Shown: piece by piece, positions 1 to 11,360 of the stretch | Layout: the number at the start of each line of letters is the position of its first letter | Numbering within the stretch: the stretch's first letter is position 1 | Source of the DNA: Conchocele bisecta | Lineage: Eukaryota; Mollusca; Bivalvia; Lucinida; Thyasiridae | Direction of reading: 5' to 3' | Assembly (NCBI GenBank): GCA_029237695.1 | Contig: CM055274.1 | Span: 68,252,828 to 68,316,827 of the forward strand | DNA length: 64,000 nt | Program-made: the position numbers and the translations under genes | The notes under the pieces: generated by a model | The model's database searches: none | Seen by the model: only the letters and a program-made list of their open reading frames with translations | What the model was told of the DNA's origin: nothing

Positions 1-247
1 GAGATGCTTATCTGGCTGCAGGAGTTTGCTAGCTGATTTGGAGATAGACTGGCCAGAAATGCACAAGAGTAGATGCTGCATTGTGCATCCTGTGGCTGTG
101 ATGTCCATAATGTTGTGCACTGGGCGCAATAAACGTGTGCACATCGCTGGAAACACTTGATCCTTGTATTATTGTTTACAGTCGTTTGTACTTGTAATTT
201 GAGAAACAGATGAAGCAGAATAAATCTTATCTGTTTTTATTTGGTTT
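1..247. other. Unassigned flank
   Basis: No reading frame, repeat unit or structure I can support. The sequence ends at the T-rich stretch where the first HINE begins. Confidence 0.5.
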
Positions 248-1385
248 TTGTCGCGCCCGCTTGCGGAAAGCGCGATATAGTTGGCACTTTGGCGTACGTA
301 CATACGTACGTACGTGTGTCCAGTTAAAGTTTTTGGTTAAGTTGTTTGGTTAAGTTTTTGATTAAGTTTTTTGGTTAAAGTTTTTGGTTAAAGTTTTTGG
401 TTAAGTTTTTTGGTTAACTTTTTTGGTTAAGTTTTTTGGTTAAAGTTTTTTGTTATACTATATTTCTGCAACTGCTTTGCCCATTACCTTGAAACTTCAC
501 ATGGATGTTTATCATCATATTTATTTTCATTCTACCCCCCTCCCGTGCGGCCCCTGTGCCCAATGTCAAGGTCAAATTACTTTGAAGTTTTTGGTTAAGT
601 TCTTTGGTTAAAGTTTTTGGTTAAGTTTTTTGGTTAAGTTTTTGTTGCGCCCGCTTGCGGAAAGCGCGATATAGTCGGCACTTTGGCGTACGTACGTACG
701 TACGTACTGTACGTACGTACGTACGTGTGTCCAGTTAAAGTTAAAGGTTAAGTTGTTTGGTTAAAGCGCGATATAGTCGGCACTTTGGCGTACGTACGTA
801 CGTATGTACGTACGTACTGTACGTACGTACGTACGTACGTGTGTCCGGTTAAAGTTAAAGGTTAAGTTGTTTGGTTAAGTTTTTTGGTTAAAGTTTTTGG
901 TTGAGTTCTTTGGTTAAAGTTTTTGGTTAAGTTTTTTGGTTAAGTCTTTTGGTTAAGTTTTTTGGTTAAAATTTTTCGTTATACTATATCTCTGCAACTG
1001 CTTTGCACCCATTACCTTGAAACTTCACATGGGTGTTTATCATCATCTATATTTTCATTCTACCCCCCTCCCGTGCGGCCCCTGTGCCCAATGTCAAGGT
1101 CAAATTACTTTGAAGTTTTTGGTTAAGTTTTTTGGTTAAAGTTTTTCGTTATACTATATCTCTGCAACTGCTTTGCCCATTACCTTGAAACTTCACATGG
1201 GTGTTTATCATCATCTGTATTTTCATTCTACCCCACTCCCGTGCGGCCCCTGTGCCCAATGTCAAGGTCAAATTACTTTGAAGTTTTTGGTTAAGTTTTT
1301 TGGTTAAGTTTTTCGTTATACTATATCTTTTTTTTAGTGTCCATGCCTCGCCACAAGGCGCGACATGCAGGCCGCAGCCATCTAG
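248..1385 (+). mobile_element. HINE (non-autonomous Helentron-type element), copy 1
   Basis: The element starts TTGTCGCGCCCGC and ends GGCCGCAGCCATCTAG followed by T. Near the 3' end lies GGCGCGACA, the exact reverse complement of the 5' TGTCGCGCC. This gives the asymmetric terminal inverted repeat typical of HINEs, followed by a short GC hairpin and CTAG. The body is made of GGTTAAGTTTTTT units and repeated blocks containing CTATATCTCTGCAACTGC. The 5' module (CGCGATATAGTCGGCACTTT) appears three times, at about 272, 667 and 767, so the head has been tandemly duplicated. ACGT-rich runs at 295-320, 690-726 and 790-840 are simple repeats within it. No protein is encoded. Confidence 0.8.
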
Positions 1386-1559
1386 TCTTGCAAATTTTAG
1401 CAGTTTTACCTCTGGAAGTGTTCATGTTTATAAATTGCACATCTCTTTTTACAACGGGGCTTGAGCGGATATGAGCGCTTGTCTCACCGAGTTCAAGTGT
1501 GACCCATTTGATCATGAAAATCAGACTCGTCGATCTCTACTGTCAGGAATCTCGGCTAC

Positions 1560-3080
1560 CGAAGAGCTCGCGACTGACTTGAAGTCTGCAAAGTGACACA
1601 CGCAAGGTGAATGAGTTCTTGAAAGAGAGAGTGTATTCCAAAAGAAAGTCTCTCAATGACCGAGTCCCTCGTAGCAAGCATCAGAACTTTTCAACTCAAG
1701 AACTGAAGAAAGCAAATGGCGGAAGCCTGACTGGAAAGACTGAGGAAATGTAGTCGAAAGCCATAGTAGCTGTTCTCGGACTTGTCGAAAGCAGCGGTGC
1801 CCTCAAACTAGAAGACGTACTTCATCATCGTGTTACAGGAGAATGCCTTTCTATCTTCAACGGAAATGGAACCATGCGGAAGGTCCAAAAAAGCAAGCTC
1901 CAGGAGAAGCTTACTATGACTCTAATTCCAGAACCTGATGTGTACACGTCTATTGTCGACATGGGTCTCATCTGGCACGTGGCAGCTCCAACCACTGAAG
2001 ACAGAGAGAAGGGTGACGGTACCAAGTATACCTGGGGGGATTATGCAGAAAAGGTAGTGCGCTCAGTTCTGACTAGACACAAGCATGCAGAGCGGATCAT
2101 TTGCATCAACGATCCATATGATCAGAAATTCACCATCAAAGACAGTGAACGGATGCTGCGCCAGAAAGGCACACAAATCAGCAATGTCTACATGAAGTCA
2201 GAAGATAAATTCCCTCCGATTAAAGACTTCCATGCTCTCCTGGGCAATCCTGGCAAAAAATCTCACTACAGGCAAGCTTGTACCAGAATTCACATGCTAC
2301 CAGGCCGAGGCTGACACAGCTATGTTCACCGTGTACAGTTTGCTTCAGTCAGACGGCTACACAGATGCTGTCGTTCTCGACACTGAGGACACAGACAACT
2401 ATGTACAAGCTGCATATGTTGCGCAGCAGACATCTGGGACCTTGTGCGTGAAACGAAAATGCCTATTGATCACTGCCCGATGCCTGTGCGATGAGGAAAT
2501 GGCCGCATACATCATACCGCTACATGTGCTCACTGGATGCGACCATAACTCTGGCTTCTATGGAGCAAGTAAGAAGCTTATCGCTGATTGTCTCCAGAAT
2601 TCGAAGGAGGCGCGCGATATGTTAGCAGGATGTGGCAATGAGCTCCCGGCTTCACAAGCGGTCATCAACGATTTGGAGCAATTTGTAATTCGGTGTGTAT
2701 ACGGTGACATAAAAAACAGGACACTGGGAGCAGTGCGGGCTGCCAAGTGGAGGGCGCAGAAGAGGAAAAGCACCATCAGACTCGCACCCGATGCCGACAG
2801 CCTCTGCCCTCACTTGGAGCGTACAAACTATCTGACTTATCTGCAAACACACTTCGACATCCAAAGGCACCCTTCGCCGATTGGCCACGGATGGCATCTT
2901 GTAGACGGCAAATGTCTGCCTATCCGTTCCACTAAGCCCCCACTCCCTTCATCTATCTCCTTGCCACCAAACCCTCAGCCAGAAGAGGATAGCGGCACTG
3001 ATGCTGGAAGTGCAACCGATGACGGCGACTCTGCCAGCTCCGACTCGGACAGTGACTCGTGCAGCTACCAGGAATGTTGA
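1560..3080 (+). pseudogene. Lineage C transposase-like gene, C-terminal half, broken
   Basis: This is the C-terminal part of a large invertebrate transposon-type protein with a PIN/XPG-like region. Before about 1754 the frame is interrupted, including a TAG at 1751-1753. It is then open in frame 2 to 2314 and continues in frame 3 from about 2250 to the TGA at 3078-3080. Visible motifs are IKDSERM (about 2137), AEADT (about 2308) and DTEDTD (about 2380), which I read as acidic nuclease-type residues, then LTGCDHNSGFYG (about 2528). The tail from about 2980 is rich in Asp, Glu and Ser. The frame change near 2250-2260 joins parts that I believe are about 40 codons apart in relatives, so it looks like an internal deletion. 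The IKDSER, EAD and CD-x-x-S signatures recur in elements A and B. The 5' half is missing and I saw no terminal repeats. Function is inferred; it is certainly non-functional here. Confidence 0.75.
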
Positions 3081-4390
3081 TCATGCATTTACATCGTCAT
3101 TACAAAGTAATATACATGTGATGTGTGTCCATCTTAATTAAGTGTAATCTAGCAGCCCACATGCATATCCATACTGGAGAGGCACCGCTTACATGTCATG
3201 TTTGTGATAGTAATTCTCACACACATCTGATCTCATCTTGCACATACTGACGAAAAGGCTCTACACGTGTGATGCATGTGACAAATCATTCTCATTGGGT
3301 ATACTCCTCATCAGACCCATTTGAGGTCCCACATTTGCATTAGCACAATAATCTTTTGGTAATTTGAACAGCGTTTTCTTGTCAGTTGTGATTGTTTACG
3401 CAGCTAACACTTGTGTTTCATTTCTATGGTGCATATGCCTATTTCATGACATCATTTTTTCAAATAAACCCATAAAAATCGCAATGTTATGACTTTTCTC
3501 CATTTGCTTTCATATGTACTCAATTTGCTTAACCAATTGAAGTTTTCGGAATAATAGCTAAACTCAATGGAGTTTTACAAAATAAAGTGGTGCAGTTGAA
3601 TGGTATTAATCAGCTGCATTGCATATACTGCACAACCAGATAAGCTTTCTAATTCACACCATTGCTTTTCTATGCGAGACTTAATTATTCGAGATTGCTG
3701 ATGGCGGCCATCTTGGATTAAGAAGTCAGAATGATATCCAAATTAAAAAATCAACAATTTCAGTGTGTTTATCATGCCGAAATCAGTCATAAAAGACATC
3801 TACTTTACTTGTAACTTATCTGACTACTGAGATATTGCATCTTATAATTTTCAAGATGGCGGATGGCGTCCATCTTGGATTTTGGGATCAGATGACATCC
3901 AAACTGAAAAGCAATTATTCCATTGGGCTTACCATGATATAATTAGTGAAAAAAGACAGATCATTCGTACTTGTAGCTCATCTGACTCCCAAGATATTGC
4001 ATCTCACGATTTCCAAGATGGCGGACGGCGGCCATGTTGGATTTTGCGCTCTAGCGGATTATGCCTCCATTTTTGGGAGGGGCATAGGAGCTCATTTCTT
4101 TCTAAAATGGTTCGGGTAGCCAAATCAGTGATAAAAAAAAAGGTAGGAACAAAAGAATTCTGGAATATGACCCTACTAGTAACAACGCATGCGCATTTCA
4201 TTATTAGAAAGTGCGCGATTTATGAAAACCCGGAAGTAAAGTAAAGTCGGTATTTTTGAAGTGATTATGTTCGGATTTTTTCGAGAATGGTCGCAAAATT
4301 TGGCGAATTTTTATCTCGAAGTTCGGATATGTCGATATATTTTGCTCAGTCCGGCTCGCCTCATGGGTTTACCACTGGTATACTATAGTT
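3081..4390. repeat. Degenerate ~161-bp repeats with GGCGGCCATCTTGG motif
   Basis: The palindrome-like motif GGCGGCCATCTTGG or close variants occur at about 3703, 3865 and 4026, in units of roughly 161 bp that also share text such as ATTCGTACTTGTAGCTCATC. From 3081 to 3690 and from 4100 to 4390 the DNA is AT-rich with no supported gene. Similar motif arrays lie in the 3' part of element A and in the 10.9-16.5 kb arms, so this may be the 3' non-coding part of a lineage C element. Confidence 0.5.
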
Positions 4391-4711
4391 AACGAGCGAT
4401 GTGGGTACTACGGAAAAGGGGGCTGGCGTATTGCGTTATCATTGCGTTGGGCCCGCCCATGGGGCTGTGGCTGGCTCCAGGGGTAAGTGGTCCAGTCCAG
4501 GAGGCGAAGTGGCCCAGTCCAGGAGGTGAAGTGGCCCAGTCCCGCAAAACAGGCTCCAGTGACATACTGGGGGGCCTAACCGGGGACCTCCACGCCTCCC
4601 AAGGGGGTTACGGAGGTCAAACGTGACATGGCAAACATGAGAAATGACATGAGAAATGAAAAAACTGGCCCAGTACCCCCATTGTAAATACTACTTGATC
4701 GATATTGCTTG
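4391..4711. repeat. Short 22-bp GC-rich tandem repeat and unassigned sequence
   Basis: At 4486-4545 a 22-bp unit (AGTGGCCCAGTCCAGGAGGT and variants) is repeated about 2.5 times. The rest is unassigned. The 75-codon frame over this stretch is the result of the GC-rich repeat, and I do not call it a gene. Confidence 0.45.
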
Positions 4712-4847
4712 TTAGAAGCATGGCAGGCGTTTCATTGATGGAATGGTGAACAATGCAGATCCTGATCAGACTGAGGTTGCACAGGCTAGATCTGGATCTA
4801 CACTGGTCGCAAAACTTATAAGCCCCATTTGTCCAGTCACAGCCAAA
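4712..4847 (-). mobile_element. MITE of the TGTGGCTGTGACTGGAG family, partial copy
   Basis: Contains the family's diagnostic blocks TTCATTGATGGAATGG, GATCTGGATCTACACTGG and CCAGTCACAGCC. It matches one half of the full-length copy at 49550-49790. No coding capacity. Confidence 0.65.
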
Positions 4848-5504
4848 TTTGATGTACAAGGTACATGCTGCTCATGAAGCTGATCGCTGTGCTCAGTTTA
4901 TCGTGTCAGATACCATCAGCAAAACACACTGCCAGTAAGCCATTATTGGCAAAGCATTTGATTTCAGTTAATGCAGATGACACTCTCTGAATTGAACAAA
5001 TGAGAGGTCTTTATCACCACAGTCTGGTGTGGATCTATTTATCAGACTGGTTCACGGAATTGCATAATTCCAAACATGGATTGAATTATTTGAATTGCTA
5101 ATACATTGACACTTTCGTGATGAATTGCTTTTGCATGTTTTTGAATTGTGTGCATTTGCTGGAATTTTAGTGACAACTGTACTGTAGTTTTAATGAATAT
5201 ATTTTTATGCTGAATATGACATGGTCGAATTGAACATCAGATATTGTTGAACATCAGATATTGGGTTTAGTTCCAGGCTTTGTATTGCGATGGCCGACAC
5301 AACACACGACTAACTATAGAGCGACTATATCAGGATAAATGTGAATTTAATTTATTTATTTGTTTAATGTAAATTAGCGTTAGTACTTCAAATATTTGTA
5401 GGAACTACAGAGAGTTTCAATGCAGTCATATACAACTAGTTTTAATTAGTTTCCTGTTCATGGAATAACCAGCTTTCACTTGGATAATTGGTGAGTGATA
5501 TTTT
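4848..5504. other. AT-rich unassigned sequence
   Basis: AT-rich with frequent ATTGAATT-like words. I see no gene, array or inverted repeat that I can support. Confidence 0.4.
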
Positions 5505-6135
5505 TGTAGTTACATGTACATGTATTTGTCAGGTAACATTGACCTGATACATATATCCTGGTTATAAGAAATTGAAAGCTGTTGTTTCATTGGTTGAATG
5601 GCGTCACATGATGATACTATGGGAAGACATCACAGAAACAAGTCTGCATTCTATTCAAAGAAAACCATGTGATAATTGCTGATTATGTAGCCTAAAACAT
5701 TATCAGTAGCCGATTTCACCAACTTCTAAGCATACTAATGTAACTAAGTATACTTTGAGGGAATAATTGTTTTCCCCGAAATGCATTATTTCATATAGAA
5801 CTAACAACTTCATATTTTTGATTGTTAAAAGTACATTGTATGCAGAATTATTATACTGAATTTATTACATTATCACAGCCATTTTGGCTGTGATTATATA
5901 ATAAATTCAGTGTAACAAAAATTAATAAATTTATCCTTAAAATTAAAATTTCTCCCTCAAAGTGTACTTAGCAAGATAAGTATACTTTGCAATTTTGGTG
6001 AAATAGGCTACTGATACATATAGAATACCATGCATGCTCAGTTCAGAAACGGTAGGAATTCCTCGGCGAGCCTCGGAATTGCTACACATTTCCCAGCCTT
6101 GCCTGAAATACTTGATATCAAACGACACTAGCCTG
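5505..6135 (+). repeat. Interspersed repeat, unexpanded relative of the 47.6-49.4 kb copy
   Basis: Shares with 47583-49390 the ordered blocks ACCTGATAC...ATCC, ATTGAAA, GGCGTCACATGATG, GACATCACAGAAACAAGTC and GAAAACCA...GTGATAATTGCT, and near its end GCCTCGGAATT...CTACACATTT. This copy carries only one diverged version of the segment that is amplified into a 54-bp array in the other copy. At about 5868-5926 it holds a hairpin with arms TATCACAGCC and GGCTGTGATTA. Non-coding. Confidence 0.65.
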
Positions 6136-6795
6136 ATATTCTCTGTCTGTAAGCATTGTTATATACACATGTAATATTAAAATGTTTGAATGACATTGTC
6201 TTGAAAGGTAATCATGTGTATCTGAGTGACTGCAATTGCATGAAATGGGTAATAATGAATGTCATCAGGATCTACAGTGTTTGTCATTGTGCATATGTGA
6301 TCACTTGATACAGTAAAGATCACAATGACTTATAAATATTCCTGATTGCTTCCATCTGAAATCTGCCTCGTGTCTCGGCAACAATAAGTCATGTTGGCTA
6401 AACTTTTCCATACCCCAGCCATGCACCATGGTTGAGGTAAAACTAGTTTATACACCCTAGAGCATATACCGGTAGTGTTTTGTCTGCATCTGTCCGCCAC
6501 ACTTGCATTCAAATGTGTACAAGTTCTTTAGCCAGCCACAACGTTAATATAAGCTGAATGATTGTGGAAACATTTGAACACTTGATGTGCTGGAGCATAT
6601 GCCACGCACTCGTGAAAGGATTAACATTACATTGACCTTGTTTACCTTCACTAGGTCGCTTAAACATTTAGCCAAAAGTATGAATTGTTTGAGATGATCC
6701 ACATTAATGCCAATACTCTTAGCTATCTGCTCACATATAATAATAAATTATATTGTCTACCAACACCAATTAATAATTTTTGGCTACATATATAA
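6136..6795. other. Unassigned AT-rich sequence
   Basis: No supported gene or repeat. The sequence ends at the TAA target duplication (6793-6795) of the next element. Confidence 0.4.
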
Positions 6796-7142
6796 GGCTA
6801 CAAAAAAATAATGTTTAGATTCTCATCCCCGCCCGCCCAAGGGTTTTTTATTTAAAATTTTAAAATTTACGAGAATGATGCGGCCCACGTATTATACCAC
6901 TCCCACAGCTTTTTATCTGAGTGCTTTACGTAGCGCAATACAGCAACCCCGGAACCGGCCCCCTCCAGATTAGCAATACTTCAATATGAACATGTTATTA
7001 CAAAACACTATTGCACGCAACTGCGCCTTGCCATTCAACACCTCGTTTTAGTATTGCCTGAAAATAAAAAATAAAAGTGTCCCATCCGCCCCATTTTTCC
7101 CCAAAATTTGGATGAGAATCTAAACATTAATTTTTTGTCGCC
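6796..7142. mobile_element. Harbinger/Tourist-type MITE with TAA target duplication
   Basis: 347-bp element with ~30-bp inverted ends. The left end reads GGCTACAAAAAAATAATG and continues into TTTAGATTCTCATCC; the right end is its near-perfect reverse complement ending TTTTGTCGCC. It is flanked by TAA at 6793-6795 and 7143-7145. A 3-bp TAA/TTA duplication with GG-initial ends is the PIF/Harbinger pattern. No coding capacity, so it is a non-autonomous element. Confidence 0.8.
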
Positions 7143-7145
7143 TAA

Positions 7146-7655
7146 AGGTGGATTTTTATTTCCAGAGAGGGTTCATTAGAAATTCAAGCGTTTCCGATTG
7201 TAATCCAATAAATCAGTCGTTAAACCATACGAAATACACGACCATGAGACTGAGTGTCACAGTGTTCTATGAATTTCTATGCCGGTTTTCTCGCTGAAAA
7301 CATCATGTTTCACCAAATTATTTTTCTAGTCACTCATCACCGAGTCCATGATGCTTGACATGTGTGATAATGACGTCACGTAACGATGATGTCATAGAAC
7401 AACGTAGTGACGTAATATAATGCGACGTCATTGACAAAGTGTCAATATAGCGGTGTGCCAAATTTCATTCAGATATACACACTGTATATCAAGTCACATA
7501 TTCATTTTCACTATTTATTGTATGACCCTCGTACATAAGTTATGCTACTAAATTTGGTATTGGCCGACTCGTAGTGTTAACAGCTAGAACATGGTCATCA
7601 TTAAAAGGAAGAAACCACGTATTGATGAAAAATAATCCAGTGTCAACAATATATA
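7146..7655. other. Unassigned sequence with several TGACGT motifs
   Basis: No gene supported. At 7360-7440 there are several CACGT/ACGTCA words (TGACGTCACG at about 7370, GACGTCATTGAC at about 7424), which could be chance or CREB/ATF-like sites. Confidence 0.3.
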
Positions 7656-9158
7656 CTGAAAGGATAACAATATACAATAATCGCAATAATTATTTAAATG
7701 CTTGGCCTAAAATTATGAAAGCCGGTCAGGTGACTATCTTGGTCACTGTGCACCCAAATCGGTGCCTAAAGTTACTCAACCGTGTAATGCACCGTACCAC
7801 ATAGAGAAAGTGATAAAAAGCCAAAAACACGTGCAGCATGATGATGATAAGTTTGTCAAAACATTTTGTCATACCACTTGATATGCTTGAGGTATACACA
7901 TCGTTTTCCGCTATTTACACTGAATTTATAACTCACAATCATGGTATGTCTGACGGAAGTTCAGAAGGGTCAGGCTATTGCATTGCTAATGCAAGGTCAA
8001 ACGCAACAGCAGGTTGCTATGAAGTTCGGTGTGAATGTTTCCACCATAGAACGTCTTGTCCGTCGTCTGAGAGAGACCGGAAGGGTTGCCGACCGACCGA
8101 GATCGGGACGTCCGTGTGTAACGTCGCGACATCAAGACAGGGCTATTCGTCTCGCCCACCTACATAATTGCCACGTTACTGCCACTGAAACTGCTATTAA
8201 CACGGTAAGCAATCATAATCGCCACATTCACCCCAAAACTGTAAGAAATCGATTGCGCAAGGTTGGTCTGCGAGCACGTCGTCCCTACGTTGGTCTGCCT
8301 CTCGCTCGTGCACGTCACGTGCGTCGTATGACTTGGTTGGTGGCTCATGCTCCCAGACGATTTCCAAAGAAGTATTTTTCACAGATGAGTCCCGGTTCAC
8401 TCTTTTTCGTCCGGACGGTCGACATCGTGTATACCGACGTCGTGGGGAACGCTTCGCCGACGCTTGCGTTCTTGAGAGGGATAGGTTTTGGGGTGGCTCG
8501 GTTATGGTCTCGGGAGGGATATGTCACGGGGTAAAGTCACCGTTGATTGTGGTAGCTGGGAATTTAACCGCCGTAAAATATAGGGATGAAATCCTCCGCC
8601 CGGTTGTTGTTCCATTTGTGCAACAGCCTCAACTAATTTTCAAGCATGATAATGCCCGGCCCCATGTAGCCAGAGTTTGTCAAGACTTTCTCGCTGACCA
8701 TAACATTAACCCACTCGACTGGCCAGCGTACAGTCCCGATTTGTCCCCAATCGAACATCTGTGTGACGAACTTGACAGGAGGATAAGGGGGTGTCGGAAT
8801 ACCCCTTCTAATCTCGACCAACTAAGGACTGCATTGTTGGAAGAGTGGAACAATATCCCAAATAAGAAGGATAAATGCACTGATGAATTCCATGCACAAG
8901 AGAATCAGGGCTGTGACAGATGCGCGAGGGGGGCATACGAGATACTGACAAAACAGTGGATTTCACTGTGCGATATTGGGGGGTACCGTCAATTGTGATT
9001 CAATTACTAATGAATTATCGGTCAAAACCTAATGCAATTTTGGTAATGTGTTGACTAAAGATGTTTTTTTAATACTCATATAAAATATTGTATATAACAG
9101 AAAACACATCACTTTAAATCACCTCAAATGTTTACCCTGCGTTTCTTTATCCTTTCAG
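7656..9158 (+). mobile_element. Tc1-like DNA transposon, complete but broken
   Basis: Inverted ends CTGAAAGGATAA (7656) and TTATCCTTTCAG (ending 9158) are flanked by TA at 7654-7655 and 9159-9160, the Tc1/mariner insertion signature. The 1,503-bp length is normal for the superfamily. The gene inside is frameshifted (separate entry). Confidence 0.85.
7941..8948 (+). pseudogene. Tc1-like DD34E transposase, frameshifted
   Basis: Cut-and-paste transposase that would bind the element's inverted ends and cut and rejoin DNA. The ATG at 7941 opens an N-terminal helix-turn-helix (about residues 1-60, QQQVAMKFGVNVSTIERL) followed by an SGRP hinge. The frame shifts from 3 to 2 near 8345-8375, apparently with loss of about ten codons ahead of the first catalytic motif FTDESRF. 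The second motif is HDNARPH (about 8645) and the third PDLSPIEH (about 8740). There are 34 residues between the second Asp and the Glu, so it is DD34E of the Tc1 group. A second shift back to frame 3 near 8865 restores a normal C-terminal end (GGHTRY) and a TGA at 8946-8948. The longer run-on in frame 2 is an artefact of that shift. Two shifts make it inactive. Confidence 0.88.
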
Positions 9159-10324
9159 TATATATAGACCACGTGATCCCATACCCTGTTATTATGCTGT
9201 CGTCAATGCACAGGATGGGATATAGCATAGCCCATATACGTGCATGCCCTCACCCACCCCGCCATGTCCATAGGTCAAGGTCACATACATAGTAGTTCAT
9301 GTTCACCTTGCGGGCAGCAATTGCAATATCATTTGTTTTCATTCTGTGACCAATTTTGATAATAATTGGCAATACTATGTGTCTAGGCTGTTTTCTGGTA
9401 CACTGCCCCCATCCCATGTCCACACGTGCAAGATCTATGTCATGGAGGTATTATGTTCACACTGAAATACCCAGGGTCAAGGTCACTTTGGTACTGTCAT
9501 CCAGGAGGTTTGATTTGTGTATCTATGCCATTTCTGGTCACCATTAGAATTTATATTAAATCCTCATCTGTCGGATTGTATCAGTATGCAAGATGATAAG
9601 GATCTACAATTATGGAACAAACATAATTAATTTTCCCTTTTGTCAACCTGTGGCCCATAATTTGTTTCCATATATAATTATAATCCTGAAAGTGATTAAT
9701 AACTGCAAATCGATGAAACACAACACTTGTGTCTCTCATAATATGTGACTGGGGAAATGTGGCTTATGGCATCTTACCAGTCTTTCCGTCACTGAACCAC
9801 CTGTCGTGTGTTTAACAAACAATATAAAGCTGGATGTAGGATTGGTCTGACAGAGCATGTATTACTGCGGCCACTCGTGTCATAAGCTCAATCTCTCCGG
9901 TCACAACTACCATTATATCTCATTGTTCGTAGCCAACCTAACCACAGCATGTGCAGTGTCTGTAAATTGATTTTGTATTACAGTTATTTGTTGGGAGTCA
10001 ATATTCACCATTTAAATAAGCTTCTTTTAATTGAACTTTTATAAATTTCTTGCTGTTTTAGCTCCGGATAAAACTGTGTGTTAAAAAAAAAACAAGCTTA
10101 ATACGATATAAAATAATCCTAATAATCCATATGTGTGTCAAACACACCACTACTTTATATATGTGTCTCCAGCAATGTTTTCAGAATGTGTGTAAACCCA
10201 CTTGTCCGATCTGGTAACAACCATACCATGTCACCTAGTGGGTCAATGATCATCGAAAGCGAGTCATGCTCATTACCAATTACTTAAACCGGACAATCAG
10301 GAAATGTTTTTGACACAAATGTGG
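9159..10324. other. Non-coding sequence with a diverged interspersed repeat
   Basis: From about 9220 to 9560 lies a repeat with AAGGTCAAGGTCAC-like words and TTTTGATAATAATTGGC...TGTGTCTAGG. A second copy of that stretch is seen at about 27690-27830. The rest has no supported gene. Confidence 0.4.
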
Positions 10325-10408
10325 CTGTGACTGGAGAATGGAGCTTACAGGCTTTGAAACCAGTGTAGACCCAGATCAGCCTTCGCATCTGCAGTATGAT
10401 CATGATCT
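10325..10408 (+). mobile_element. MITE fragment, TGTGGCTGTGACTGGAG family
   Basis: Contains TGTGACTGGAGAATGGAG followed by CAGTGTAGACCCAGATCAGC, the left half of the family seen complete at 49550-49790. Confidence 0.6.
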
Positions 10409-10474
10409 GTATGTTTCGTCATTCCATCATTACTTCTAACAAGCAATATTATATAAATACTGCCATTGGTTCAG

Positions 10475-10539
10475 GGGAATATTGTGGATTGTGTATTATC
10501 TCCCCGAGGAAGAGGGGAGATAATCCACAATATTTCCCT
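10475..10539. repeat. Hairpin-forming inverted repeat
   Basis: Arms GGGAATATTGTGGATT and AATCCACAATATTTCCC, with inner arms ATTATCTCCCC and GGGGAGATAAT, enclose a short loop. Likely a small foldback element or its relic. Confidence 0.6.
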
Positions 10540-10586
10540 CAACCGAGGGCGGTATTAAATGTATTACACCGAATATTTACAGAAAC

Positions 10587-11360
10587 ATGATTAAAGTCGC
10601 TGTTTCAGAACATGAACATGAACAGAAGCAAAATAGTAGGGGGGCAAGCACCCATAAAAATGAATTCTGTTCAACCCGAGAGAGCAAAAGCAACGACTAC
10701 TTTAAATCAATGCATTACATCATCCTGAACACGAATCCAGTGTCGGTCAATCAAATCAGGTGGGACAAGGTCATTTTTGGGGTCATTAAGTGCAAAGCTC
10801 ACTCTATGTTGATAATACAATATGTACTTGCATAACATTACAGAAAAATCTGATAAAGTATGTTTTATTGGTGATTATTGTTTTATGGGGCATATACAAA
10901 GCAATTCGGTTTGCTCGGACTTCTCTATCGTTGAGAGTATCAACATATTCAAGATGGCCGCCAAGCATAAATATTTAGCCTGAAATGTGTACTTATTTGA
11001 TGAATGAAAACAAATAGGATACTTGGCAATATTCATCAAGATCAGGCAGCATTATCTACACTGTGGTGGACCATATATTGGTACTAAGCTAGATATGAAC
11101 ATATTAGTTTGATATTAGTTTGATTTTCATCTGAGATACGATATTAAAAATATAGATCAATATTTAAGAGCATGTTTAATTCAAAATGGCCGCCATATTT
11201 TCCAAAAACTCGACGAAAGTTATTGAATATAATGTTTACTTTTACTTTACTTATGTATACTACTGCATTCTGTTGGCGGTTAAATCAGTAAGTTGGACAC
11301 ACTTGATTTTGAAGTCATTTGTAATTGTGTTTATTCAAAATGGTCGCCTCATTTAGGCTA
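10587..11360 (+). repeat. Left arm of an inverted repeat pair with a conserved short reading frame
   Basis: At 10660-10800 an open stretch reads FCSTRESKSND...LNTNPVSVNQIRWD...VIKCK. The same peptide pattern and about 150 bp of similar DNA occur on the opposite strand at 16680-16840. Downstream AAGATGGCCGCC-type motifs lie at about 10953, 11183 and 11337, mirroring the GGCGGCCATCTT motifs in the right arm. I do not recognise the peptide. It may be an exon of an old mobile element or a host fragment. Confidence 0.5.

Noticed and set aside
690..840. Functional ACGT palindrome cluster
   Set aside because: It is a tetranucleotide run inside the head of a HINE, as commonly seen in such repeats.
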